Source: Edaphobacter bradus (lineage in GTDB: Bacteria; Acidobacteriota; Terriglobia; Terriglobales; Acidobacteriaceae). From it: 64,000 bases of DNA. The first letter of the stretch is position 1. Every line of letters begins with the position of its first letter. The notes beneath the pieces are model-generated. The model searched no databases. It was not told the DNA's origin and saw only the letters and a program-made list of their open reading frames with translations. Shown one piece after another: positions 16,545-26,400 of the stretch. The stretch lies in contig NZ_JAGSYF010000004.1 of NCBI RefSeq assembly GCF_025685645.1, forward strand, positions 62,001 to 126,000. Reading direction: 5' to 3'. The position numbers and the translations under genes were made by a program.

Positions 16545-17789
16545 ATGCGAGCGCAGACGAAATACCAAAGGCGGGAGTTTCTCCAGTCTTCGGGAATGCT
16601 TGGCTTCAGCGCGTTTCTCGCCGCGTGCAAGACTGGCTCGGTGGCGCGGACTGTGATCAATGCCGATCTATCTGACGACTATGGAGTGCGACATAACACC
16701 AGAACCTGGGCGAGGTATCCAGAGAAGTGTGACCTGATCATGCTGGCGGACCGGCCACCTCTGCTGGAGACGCCGATGCATTACTTCCTGCAGGATTTGA
16801 CGCCTAACGAAGCCTATTTTGTGAGGTGGCACTATGCTGGACTACCGACGCGCGTCGATCTGCGAACGTTCAGGGTGCAGGTGATTGGCGCTGTCAATCG
16901 ACCGCTACAGCTATCGTTCGACGATCTGCGCACCAAGTGTGAGCCCGTGACGATGGTTGCATTCAGTCAGTGTGCGGGAAACTCGCGCAGTTTCTTCAGG
17001 CCGCAGGTTCCGGGCGCGCAGTGGACGGACGGAGCCATGGGAAACGCTCGTTACGTCGGGGCTCGATTGAAGGATGTGCTGAAAGCCGCTGAGGTCAAGC
17101 CCGGAGCAGTCGAGGCCAGTTTTCGCGGGCTGGATGTTCCTCCGCTGGAATCCTCTCCGCACTTTGAGAAACCACTGACGATCGATTACGCGCTAAACGG
17201 CGATTCCATTATTGCCTACGAGATGAATGGCGAGCCAATGCCCATGCTGAATGGCTTTCCTGTCCGGCTTGTTGTGCCGGGCTGGTTTGCGACGTACTGG
17301 GTCAAGGCGCTCAGCCAAATCACTGTTCGCACAGAACCGCTGCACAATTTCTGGGTCGATACGGGATACCGCATCCCTGCCGCGCCAGAGCACTCCGAAG
17401 ATCCAAAGCATCCGAGCGAGCAGACGATTCCGCTCACGGACTATCCAACCCGTGCAATCATCATCACGCCAGAAGCAACCACGAAGTTGAAGAGCGGCGC
17501 GACGGTCAAGATCGAGGGCATCGCAGTCGACAACGGCGCAGGCATCCGGCGCGTCGAGGTGTCAACAGACGGCGGACGGACCTGGACCGATGCGGCACTG
17601 GATCGCGTAATCGACAAATACTCCTGGAGGCGATGGCGGATGAGTTGGCAGCCAGCGCAGAGGGGGCGGTACAGCCTGCAGTCCCGTGCTACCAACGCAT
17701 CCGGAGAGACACAGCCTGGCTACGAGTGGAATCATGGCGGATACCACCGCAGGACAATCCAAACGCTCGATGTGGAAGTGGTGTCGTAA
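16545..17789 (+). CDS. sorA: Sulfite dehydrogenase-type molybdopterin oxidoreductase (SorA-like)
   Basis: 414 residues from the ATG at 16545, preceded by GGGAGGGA; the frame's ATG at 16494 lacks one. The N-terminus RREFLQSSGMLGFSAFLAAC is a twin-arginine signal with a possible lipobox, as expected for a folded Mo enzyme exported by Tat. FSQCAGNSRSFF carries the Cys that ligates Mo in the sulfite oxidase family, and YEMNGEPMPMLNGFPVRLVV is the family's pterin/dimer signature. The C-terminal Mo-co dimerisation domain follows from about residue 290. It should oxidise sulfite (or a similar oxyanion) in the periplasm and hand electrons to the cytochrome encoded next (TAATG overlap). A YedY-like reductase activity is less likely given the partner. 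Confidence 0.85.
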   Translation: MRAQTKYQRREFLQSSGMLGFSAFLAACKTGSVARTVINADLSDDYGVRHNTRTWARYPEKCDLIMLADRPPLLETPMHYFLQDLTPNEAYFVRWHYAGLPTRVDLRTFRVQVIGAVNRPLQLSFDDLRTKCEPVTMVAFSQCAGNSRSFFRPQVPGAQWTDGAMGNARYVGARLKDVLKAAEVKPGAVEASFRGLDVPPLESSPHFEKPLTIDYALNGDSIIAYEMNGEPMPMLNGFPVRLVVPGWFATYWVKALSQITVRTEPLHNFWVDTGYRIPAAPEHSEDPKHPSEQTIPLTDYPTRAIIITPEATTKLKSGATVKIEGIAVDNGAGIRRVEVSTDGGRTWTDAALDRVIDKYSWRRWRMSWQPAQRGRYSLQSRATNASGETQPGYEWNHGGYHRRTIQTLDVEVVS

Positions 17790-18205
17790 TGCAGACACTA
17801 CGGGTTCTCGGGGTTTTATTCATTATCGCCGTAGCCATCCTGATCTATGCCCTTTGGGGGCGTGCAGGCCGCGAGCGAGACGCGGCGTCTACCGCGGCCG
17901 TTCCCGATATCCCGGTTTCCCGCCTTACTGAGATGCAGCCGGTGAAGACGATCGAGCTCGAGTACCACCAACCCGATCTGCCACCTGGACCGGGACACGA
18001 TGTCTTCGCGACGCAATGCGTTATCTGCCATTCACCCCGCTATGTGGTGAACCAGCCGGTCTTTCCACGAAAGGTATGGACGACGGAAGTACACAAGATG
18101 GTGAAGTCCTATGGAGCACCAATCGATCCTGGTCAGGAGAAAGAGATTGTGAACTATCTGGTCAGTTGGCATGGCACCGAAGATCCGCCGCCCACGCCGT
18201 ATTAG
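17789..18205 (+). CDS. sorB: Membrane-anchored monohaem cytochrome c, SorB-like
   Basis: 138 residues from the ATG at 17789, which overlaps the SorA-like stop (TAATG). Residues 4-23 form one uncleaved or cleavable hydrophobic segment (LRVLGVLFIIAVAILIYALW). A single haem c site CVICH lies near residue 78, in a small c-type fold ending IVNYLVSWHG. This is the expected electron acceptor of the sulfite dehydrogenase. It would pass electrons to the terminal oxidase whose gene follows 59 bases later. The overlap argues for a fixed ratio of the two subunits. Confidence 0.8.
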   Translation: MQTLRVLGVLFIIAVAILIYALWGRAGRERDAASTAAVPDIPVSRLTEMQPVKTIELEYHQPDLPPGPGHDVFATQCVICHSPRYVVNQPVFPRKVWTTEVHKMVKSYGAPIDPGQEKEIVNYLVSWHGTEDPPPTPY

Positions 18206-18264
18206 TCGTCCAATTCGCCATTCAAGCTTCGGGAGCCTCCACGCTTGCAAGCAGGAGACAGAAA

Positions 18265-20912
18265 GTGACTGATAGACAACAGGATACGGACGGCGTCCGC
18301 ACCGCAGGTAATCCATCGTTGGCCTCAACGCTGCCGCGCACTGACTACGATTTGATTCGATGGCACGCGCATGCCGCGATGGTCACTGTGCTGATTGCTG
18401 CGCTCTTCGGAATTATGGTGGCAACGAAGTTCAATTTCCCCACATTTTGGGGGGCCACGCATGGGAGACATGGGGCAGACTTCGCTACAACCACACGCAA
18501 GGGATCTTCTTCGGTTGGCTGGGAAATGCATTCATCGCGTTCTGCTACTACGTTGTACCTCGGCTGACGAATCAGCCAGTCACGAGCCGCCGGCTAGGCT
18601 GGGGCATGTTCTGGCTATGGAATCTCGTTACCGTGCTGCCGGGATGGATCCTGGTTTGCGCGGGGTTTAGCCAGCCGCTTGAGTGGGCTGAGTTCCCGCT
18701 TATTGTGGACGTGTTCGTCGTCCTTGCCTTTGTACTGATTCTTGTGCAGTTCGTGAAGCCATTTTTGAGTGGGCCGGCAGGCGACCTCTACGTTTCGGGT
18801 TGGTATATCGTCGGCGGTCTCGTGTTCACGACCCTTGCCTATCCAATCGGCAATCTTGTGCCGGAGCTTGTGGCGGGAGCGAAGGGCGCTGCCTTCAGCG
18901 GATTGTGGATTCACGATGCGGTCGGGCTATTTGTTACACCGTTGGCTCTTTCGATGGCGTATTGCGTGATCCCCGCGGTGACGCGAAGGCCAATCTTCAG
19001 TCACTTCGTCTCGATGATGGGATTTTGGCTGCTCTTCTTCATCTATCCGCTGAACGGGACGCATCACTATGTCTACTCGGCAATTCCGATGAGCGCGCAG
19101 AGAGGCGCAATCATTGCTTCCGTTTACCTTGGACTTAGCGTGATTCTGGTTGTCACCAATCTGCTGCTGTCACTGCGTGGCTCCAGCGGCAAGGTGGGAG
19201 CCGACGTTCCGTTACGCTTCATCTGGTTCGGCGTTGTGGCGTACTTGATCGTGAGTCTGCAGGGATCGATGCAGGCCCTTATGCCGGTCAATCGCTTTAT
19301 TCATTTCTCCGACTGGGTAATTGGCCACTCGCATTTGGCGATGATCGGCTTTGCGAGCTTCTGCGTTGCCGGCGCTCTGTCGCATATCTGGAGCAAACTG
19401 CCTGGAGTCCGGTACAACGCGCGAACGATGGGATGGGCCTATTGGCTCCTCGCCTTCGGTCTGGCACTGATGGTGTTCGATCTGACCGCAGCCGGACTGG
19501 TTGAAGGCCAAATGTGGGTCAGCCGCGCTCCCTGGATAGACTCGGTCCGGGCAATGTATCCATTCTGGCTTACTCGCGCCTTGTCAGGACTTCCGATCAT
19601 CTCAGCCTTTGTGCTCTTCTGGATCAGTCTTTTAACCGGGCCGCGGAATGCATCAGCGCCCACCTCCATCGCGGGTAGCCTGCCCCCCGCTGCCCTTCAT
19701 AGTGCCCCCTCCATCCTCGGGTATGCGTTTGTTATTGCATTTGTGGCGGGCGTTGGCTTCTTCGTTTTTTCGTTTGTTGTTCTCGGCATCATTCCCGCAC
19801 AACAGCTTCAGGCGGATATCAATCGGACCGCTCCACATTCTATGCAACGGTTGACGGCTGCCGAAGAGCATGGCCGCCAGATCTACGGCCGCGAAGGATG
19901 TGCCTACTGTCATACCGAACAAGTGCGCGCGATCGCCGCCGATGTCCGTCGCTTCGGCGCTCCCACCGCGGCCTGGGAGACGCAGTACGACTATCCGCAT
20001 CTCTGGGGAACACGGCGTATCGGACCGGATCTTTCTCGCGAACATGGACTTCGCACAGATGACTGGCATTATGTTCACCTTTTCAATCCTCGGGCAACTG
20101 TCCCTGACTCGATTATGCCTGGATACCCGTGGATGTTCAGCGGCTCTGCTGCGAAGCCGAACAAGGATGCTCTAGACCTGGTCTCCTATTTGCGATCGCT
20201 GGGGCGGGAGCGTGAGCTGGCCGGAGACAAAGGCGGTGCGCAGGTCGATCAGGGGATGGCGATGGAAATGAGCTCCAGCTACTCCGCACCAGGCATTCCC
20301 GATACGAGACCGCAGATCACCGTCGGCGGCATCGATACGGATGCTCCCATTTTCGCAATGGGTTCAATGCCCGATGCGACAAAGTACAAGCATGGAAGGG
20401 ATGTCTTCCCGCACCATCGGCGTTCACTCCATGGCAGCCAGAGCAGTTGTGCAGGTCTACTGCCGCATCCGATCGATTTGCACGCAGAGCACTACTCTGA
20501 CAGCCATCTGGCGACAGTGCTCTGGGACGGTGTCTACGGTTCCGCTATGCCGGCGTGGAGACAGCTTGATAAGGCTGATCTCGATGCGGTTGCCGCGTAT
20601 GTGCAATCATTGCAGGCGAAGGTCGCAAAGGTTGCGCTTTCACAGCAGGAAATGGACGCAGCCTCGAGACTCTTTGCGGCCAATTGTGTGAGCTGTCATG
20701 GGAGCCATGGAGATGGCAATGGAGCGGCTGCCGGAGCACTCAAGCCGTCCCCCGTCAACTTCCATGCTCGTCAGCCTTCGAACGACAGAGCATGGACAGT
20801 GCTGGAGCAAGGCATCCCTGGCAGCGCGATGCCTGCATGGAAGAACCGCTTGAGCAGCGATGAGCGACGGCTGCTTGTCCAGTATGTTCAAAGCATCTAC
20901 GACGGAGGCTAA
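18265..20912 (+). pseudogene. ccoN: Fused cbb3-type oxidase CcoN-CcoO-CcoP-like gene, frameshifted near its start
   Basis: The gene starts at GTG 18265 (GCAGGAGA ahead) in one frame, encoding LIRWHAHAAMVTVLIAALFG and KFNFPTFWG. At the G run 18449-18454 homology moves to the next frame, GGHAWETWGRLRYNHTQGIF, which stays open to 20912. One extra G (seven instead of six) would restore a protein of about 880 residues. CcoN part: haem and CuB histidines in WIHDAVG, NGTHHYVYS and VIGHSHLAMIGF. CcoO part: GREGCAYCHTEQVR. Two further CcoP-like cytochrome domains follow. The first reads RRSLH where CxxCH is expected; the second has CVSCH. It would be the terminal oxidase for the sulfite dehydrogenase. 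Damage, sequencing error and slippage are all possible. Confidence 0.8.
18449..18454 (+). other. Six-G run where the reading frame of the ccoN fusion shifts
   Basis: Upstream frame: TTT TGG GGG GCC ACG. With one more G: TTT TGG GGG GGC CAC GCA TGG, which gives FWGGHAW as CcoN proteins have. Homopolymer runs are prone to replication slippage and to read errors. Confidence 0.75.
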
Positions 20913-20929
20913 AAGGAGGCGACAACGCA

Positions 20930-21088
20930 ATGATCAACATCATCGTCGGCATCATTACCGCAATGGCGGTCGGTTTTCTCGTCTTCTGGATATTCCGGCC
21001 ATCGTTTCGCAGGTGGGTGGAGTTACCGAAGTACAAGATGCTTGAGGAGGAGAGGCGATTCTCTGACGTTCGACGCGACCAAGACTAG
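20930..21088 (+). CDS. CcoQ-like small single-span membrane protein
   Basis: 52 residues starting MINIIVGIITAMAVGFLVFW, one membrane helix at about 3-21, then a basic/charged cytoplasmic tail. AAAGGAGG at 20912-20919 gives an excellent ribosome site, and the ATG lies 17 bases after the oxidase stop. Size, topology and position match the CcoQ/FixQ-type or assembly peptides found beside cbb3 oxidases. The sequence itself is too short to prove the family. Its good ribosome site argues that the operon is still, or was until recently, translated. Confidence 0.6.
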   Translation: MINIIVGIITAMAVGFLVFWIFRPSFRRWVELPKYKMLEEERRFSDVRRDQD

Positions 21089-21179
21089 TCCGCGCGAGCA
21101 ACGATCCCGTCAGAAGGGGAATGCAGTGGTGACGGGAAGGGCTACTCCTACTCCCTAACTTCGCTGGGGAAGGCATGGG

Positions 21180-21878
21180 CTATGGCTCGCGAAAGCGGTA
21201 TCCGATATGGCTGTCTGTCAGGAGATACATTGGGTCCGCGGCATTGTCTTCGAGTTTCTTACGGAGCTGACCGATGAGAACGCGCAAATACGCGCGGTCG
21301 TTTCCGGAGCCGGGGCCACGCAAGGCAGCAAGTAATCGAGCATGTGTAACCGGACGGCCCGCGTGTGTCATCAGAAGCTGAAGAGCATCGAACTCGCGCG
21401 GCGTCAGGTGTACCTCAACTCCGGCTCGTTCGACACGCCGTCGAACAGGATCGAGCATGATTGTTCCGTTGATGATTGCCATCTCTGCCGGTATCTCAGG
21501 TGCCCGAAATCGGCGAATAGCGGCACGGATTCTGGCTGTCAACTCGCGTGTCTGAAATGGCTTGGTCACGTAGTCGTCAGCGCCAACCTCCAATGCCTCA
21601 ACCTTGTCATCTTCGCCATCGCGGACAGACAGCATAAGAATCGGTAGCCTTGTGAAGCTGCGCCGGATGCGCCGGCAGGTCTCGATGCCCCCGATTCCCG
21701 GCATATTGATGTCGAGGAGTACGGCCTCATAATCAACCATGCGCAGACGTACGAGGGCATCCTCTCCGGTGCTCGCCTCAGCTACATCGAATCCGAGAAC
21801 ATCGAGGGTAGTGCGTAGACTGCGTCGCAGCGCGGAGTCGTCTTCTACAATCAGTAATCTTCCTTGTGAATCGACCAC
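21180..21878 (-). CDS. kdpE: OmpR/PhoB-family response regulator, KdpE-like
   Basis: 232 residues from the GTG at 21878, with AGGAGG at 21885-21890, one base after the kdpD stop. Earlier frame starts lie inside kdpD. The receiver has LLIVEDDSAL, the phospho-Asp in VLLDINMPGIGG and Lys in YVTKPF. The C-terminal winged helix includes LTPREFDALQLLMTHAG and ends GYRFREP. KdpE is activated by KdpD under K+ limitation and turns on kdpFABC. Its usual target would be the kdpA at 27952, 4.6 kb away beyond a TonB receptor gene on the other strand. Confidence 0.88.
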   Translation of the reverse strand: MVDSQGRLLIVEDDSALRRSLRTTLDVLGFDVAEASTGEDALVRLRMVDYEAVLLDINMPGIGGIETCRRIRRSFTRLPILMLSVRDGEDDKVEALEVGADDYVTKPFQTRELTARIRAAIRRFRAPEIPAEMAIINGTIMLDPVRRRVERAGVEVHLTPREFDALQLLMTHAGRPVTHARLLAALRGPGSGNDRAYLRVLIGQLRKKLEDNAADPMYLLTDSHIGYRFREP

Positions 21879-21879
21879 C

Positions 21880-23334
21880 TCAGGCCTCCTTGCAAATATG
21901 CGGCAGAGCAAAAAAGAACGTCGTGCCTGTCTCCGGATCACTTTCAACCCACACTCTGCCGCGGTGGGCTTCAGCAATTCGTTTAGTCACAGACAGACCG
22001 ATGCCCGTTCCGGATGCTTTATGTTGAGATCCTGGGGATCGATAAAAACGCTGAAAGATCCGCAACCTCTCTTCAGGGGCAATAAAGGATCCTTCGTTCT
22101 TTACGCAGAATAAGATCTCAGAGTCCGTTGACGTCACACGAAACGTTATTGGCGATGAGGGGCTTGCATATTTCGCAGCGTTGTCAAGCATCTGGAGAAT
22201 GGCCATTTGGAGCAAATGGGCATCCGCCCACACATCGCTCCCCGACGTCTCGTCGATGAGATCCAAAAAATGCTCCGTCAAAGCTGGAGCGGTTTCCTTT
22301 CTACAGAACCGGAACAGTTGACCCAGGCAGATCCTCTCGTGATCCACCTCTAAATGTCCCTCATCCAATTTTGCAGTCTGCAGCACCTGGGTGGTCAGCC
22401 TAGCCAGGCGTGTTGCCTGTTCATCGATGAGAGACAAAAGTTCTCTCTCCGGGCATTCAAGCCTGTTGATCTCCAACAATCCCGAGCTTGCGCTCTGGAT
22501 CGTTGCCAACGGCGTTTTGAACGCGTGGGCCAGTCCGTCGAGAACAGCGGATCGGAGCTGCTCGCTCCGCTTTGCGGCTTCAGCGTTACTCTCCGCTATA
22601 AAGGAATGCGCTCTTTCCAGGGCGATCGCCGAAAGCGATGCAATCGCGTCCACAGATCGCGGATCGAGTTGGCGTTCCTGAGACGAGCCTGCGATGTAAA
22701 GCGCACCGACAGGTCTGGTCCCAAGTCTCAACACCCGCTTGAATTTGCAAGCATCTAAGTCGTTCTCATGAAGTTCATTGAAATAGGTGGCGCGAACTTC
22801 GTCATCTGGGACGATATCTTTCCCCGCCTTGTCCATTCGCACTTCGCGTGCGTCCCACAGGGCCACAGCATCAACCTTAAAGGTGTCTGCGATCAGACTC
22901 GTAAGCTGTGCGCCGACTTCCTTGCGTCGGTCCAACATGATGATGTCCCGGCTCGTAAGGTAAAGCCTCTCCAATTTCGTTCGCTCGCTCTCGGTCTGTG
23001 CAGCTTTTCGCTTGATGCGATCCGCAAAGTGGCCAGCCGTCACGGCGATAACCACAAATATCCCTGACGAGATCCAGTCCTGAGGGTCCCGCTCGTAAAG
23101 AGAGAAGATCGGCGCCATGTAGAAGTAGTCCAGACAAGCGACCGCCAATACTGATGCGACAGCCGCTTCAGGAAATCCGCACAGGAACGCAATCAGCATC
23201 ACGAGAACAAGTTCGACGAGACCTGCGGTCAATGCCTTGCCGTGGCCCAGGTAGACGACGCCGGTTAGCAATGGGACGATGGGGACGATTCCCGCGGCTC
23301 GCAGCAGGCGCTTGGCTACTTGCGTGTACTTCAT
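21880..23334 (-). CDS. kdpD: Short KdpD-like sensor histidine kinase without the Usp/KdpD N-terminal domain
   Basis: 484 residues, against about 900 in E. coli KdpD. It begins directly with the four-helix DUF4118 membrane part (IVPLLTGVVYLGHGKALTAG… ACLDYFYMAPIFSLYERDPQ). A GAF-like region follows, then the kinase: H box GLAHAFKTPLATIQSASSG, N box QMLDNAAKYAS and G box KASGTGIGLSVTKRIAEAH. It therefore lacks the cytoplasmic ATP-binding KdpD domain and UspA-like domain that sense K+ and c-di-AMP in the long form. Coupled with kdpE (one-base gap). It reads about 150 bases away from the TonB receptor. Confidence 0.88.
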   Translation of the reverse strand: MKYTQVAKRLLRAAGIVPIVPLLTGVVYLGHGKALTAGLVELVLVMLIAFLCGFPEAAVASVLAVACLDYFYMAPIFSLYERDPQDWISSGIFVVIAVTAGHFADRIKRKAAQTESERTKLERLYLTSRDIIMLDRRKEVGAQLTSLIADTFKVDAVALWDAREVRMDKAGKDIVPDDEVRATYFNELHENDLDACKFKRVLRLGTRPVGALYIAGSSQERQLDPRSVDAIASLSAIALERAHSFIAESNAEAAKRSEQLRSAVLDGLAHAFKTPLATIQSASSGLLEINRLECPERELLSLIDEQATRLARLTTQVLQTAKLDEGHLEVDHERICLGQLFRFCRKETAPALTEHFLDLIDETSGSDVWADAHLLQMAILQMLDNAAKYASPSSPITFRVTSTDSEILFCVKNEGSFIAPEERLRIFQRFYRSPGSQHKASGTGIGLSVTKRIAEAHRGRVWVESDPETGTTFFFALPHICKEA

Positions 23335-23485
23335 CTCTAAAGATCAGGATACTGCTAATTTCTTGAGGCTTCCTCTCGGTGTTCGTTCTGAAATCAAAAA
23401 GTTGTAAGCAAACCGTAAAAGTCATGTTCTCAGTTATGCCGTAGTTACGGGAGGCGCTCTTTCATGAGATGTGTAGCCAGTTGTC

Positions 23486-26400
23486 ATGGCAGATAGGAGA
23501 ACACTCATGGCCTCTCCCAGAGGATCCATACGTCCCGTTTCAGAAGTAGCTTCGCATTCTTTGATGTGCTTGCATTTGGAGGCAGTACTTTTGCTTGAGC
23601 AGCAGACTGCGGTATCGCGTGAAAGAAACAGAGAGCACTCTCTGACGCCTCGTTCACGAGCAGCTCAGAAGCGTCGCCTACTAGGCGGGTTTGTTGTCGC
23701 GTTCGGACTGCTTTGCATGAGCCCCGCTCGTTCGGCGGCACAGTCTACGTTCGGGAGCATACGAGGAACCGCCCAGGATATCTCTGGCGCTGGAATCCCA
23801 GATACGCAGATTACGCTGCACAGCATTGATGAAAATACTGACCGTGTGGTGAAGACGGATGGTACGGGCAGCTATGCGTTTGAGAATATCCTTGCTAGCA
23901 GATACACCATCCAGGCGCAGCACGACGGATTTGCTGATACGGTGATCTCCGGCATCACCTTGGCCTCCAGGCAGGACCTTCGGTACACACTCTCGATGAA
24001 AATTGCCGAACAGTCTTCCACTGTGGAGGTGACCTCTTCTGCAAATCAGATCAACACCGAAAATGCAGTGCTCGGCGATTCGAAAGGCACCGCGGAGATC
24101 GGTCAGCTGCCGCTTAACTTCCGCGCCTCGAGCACTAGCCCTCTGGCAGCACTGGCAACGTCTGCTAATGTGCAGCAGGACAGCCAGGGAAATGTCGCCG
24201 TGGGCGGCGCAACGTCGAACATGGTCGGGTTTTCGGTCGATGGCATCTCGACGGCGAATGTCTTCAACGCTGCTGCGGGAGCCAACCCTTACCCGTCGTC
24301 CGAAGGAATTGCAGAGCTCAAGGTCACTGCCTACAACAATAATGCTGAGTTCTCGCAGGTAGGAGACGTGACATTCACGACCAAGGGTGGAACGAACACG
24401 TTTCATGGGAGCCTCTTCGAGTATCTCCAGAACGACGCGCTCGATGCTCACGTATATAACTTCGCACAGAAGGCCCCAAAGCGCTTCAACACCTTTGGCG
24501 GCAGTATCGGCGGCCCGTTGTTGATTCCGCACTTTTACAACGGGCACGACAAGACGTTCTTCTTCTTCGACTATGAGGGCAACCGGAGACGGACCGCGCA
24601 GGCGCAGCAGTATGCGGTGCCGAGCGTCCTGGACAGGATGGGAGATCTCAGAGATATGGGAGGTCCGGTAATTCCGCAGTCGAGAATCAACCCCTTCGCT
24701 ACCGCGCTGCTGAATAAATATTACCCGCTGCCCAATCTGCCCAATGTGCCGGTTGGCCAACCTAATTACCAGACGCTCGTTCCTATTCCATCGAACACAG
24801 ACGGCTTCGATGCCCGCATCGATCAGGTCATTAACTCGAAGCAGCAGGTGTATGCGCGCTTCAACCGGAAGAACCTGTTGGTGAATGTGGTCAACCCGTT
24901 GCTGCCCAATGACGTGGACACTGAGCATGACCGCAGCTTCCTGATCTCCCATAACTATGTGATCAGCAACCGGCTGCTGAATGAGTTTCGCTTTGGCTAC
25001 ACGGATACGACCCTCGCCCCAAACTTCCCGATCGTAGGTGCTGCAGCTCTCCAGGGGTTGAATCTTCAGGTAGGTGGCGATCAGGGTGTTGACGTTTCGA
25101 ACCACCCAACCGATCAAGGCTTCCCCAGCATCAACTTCTCTGATGGAACAGGCTTCCAATCCATTGGTAGAGACCACGTCGGCCCCACGCAGTCTTTTAC
25201 CAAGCAGATTGCGGACAACGTCACGTACAGCCGGGGTAGGCACACTATTCGTGCTGGAGTGGATGTCCGCTGGGTACGCTTTGTCGTGCCTGAGATCGAG
25301 ACGCCTTCCGACGACTACGGCCTATTCACTTTCAATCAAGGCATCTTCACTGGAAACGCCTTCGGCGACCTCCTGATCGGCGCGCCGAACACCGCCTACT
25401 TTGCCGTGACGGGTCCGAAAGACGATGCCAGCGGCGTTCAGACCGGGATCTATGGCCAGGATCAATGGCAAGTCAATGACCGTCTTACGCTCAACTTCGG
25501 TCTGCGCTGGGAACTGCTCTCTCCCTTTGTCGACAAGAACAACATCTCGGCTAACTTCGACCCGAACTACCAGGGGCCCGGTGCGAACGGGCAGGGTGCA
25601 ATCATCATTGGCAATTTCGGCCTCAAGCCAGCCCAAGCCTTCCTTGCTTCGTTCAATGCCTGTGGTCTCGGAGCGGTCAATCCGAACTACAATCCCGCTA
25701 CTTGTACTCCAGTGGTGACTAACAGCCAGGCAGGACTGCCGGCGGGTCTTCGGCAGCGCTATCTTCGCAACTTCGATCCGCGGGTCAGCGTTGCATACCG
25801 TCCGTTCAAGGACAACAAGACAGTCGTCCGTGCTGGGTTTGGCATCTTTACGGTCACCGCGCTCGGACAGCTTCAGAACAATATGGAGAGCACTCCGCAG
25901 GCCTCTGTTTACAACTGGCAGAACAACAACGGAGGCACGCCGCTCTTCACGTTCCCACATGTTACCCCGCCAGGTGCCGGACTGCAGTTTGGCGGTGGAC
26001 TGTTCGAACAAGGCGTCGATCCGCACTACCGCGATGCTCAATCGGCACAGTGGAACCTCACTGTCGAACGGGAGCTTACCTCCAATACCTCCGTCCGGAT
26101 GAGTTACATCGGGATGAACTCCTACCGCCTCAACGTGAGCGTAAACCTGAACCAGGCGAAGCCCACTACTTCCAGCACTCCAAATCCAGTGCCGTTCCAG
26201 AACTGGGGCGTCATCTATTCGACCTATAACCTGGGCAAACAGAACTACCAGGGAATGGAACTCGAGGCAACGCACAGAATGGCCCGGGGCCTGTCTTATA
26301 AGGCGAACTACGCCTGGACGCATAACATCAGCGACGCACAGGGCGATGCACCCACTGCATTCCAGGGCGAAACCCGCTACGGACTTGCGGATCTGAATCG

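Noticed and set aside
20381..20460. Considered a second frameshift to explain the missing CxxCH in the cytochrome domain
   Set aside because: Neither other frame restores a CxxCH there, and conserved residues on both sides (HGRDVF, GLLPHPIDL) are in the same frame, so substitutions explain it better.
23681..25243. Minus-strand frame of 520 codons, and another at 25322-26731, opposite the TonB receptor
   Set aside because: Receptor homology is continuous on the plus strand; the antisense frames have no recognisable motif.
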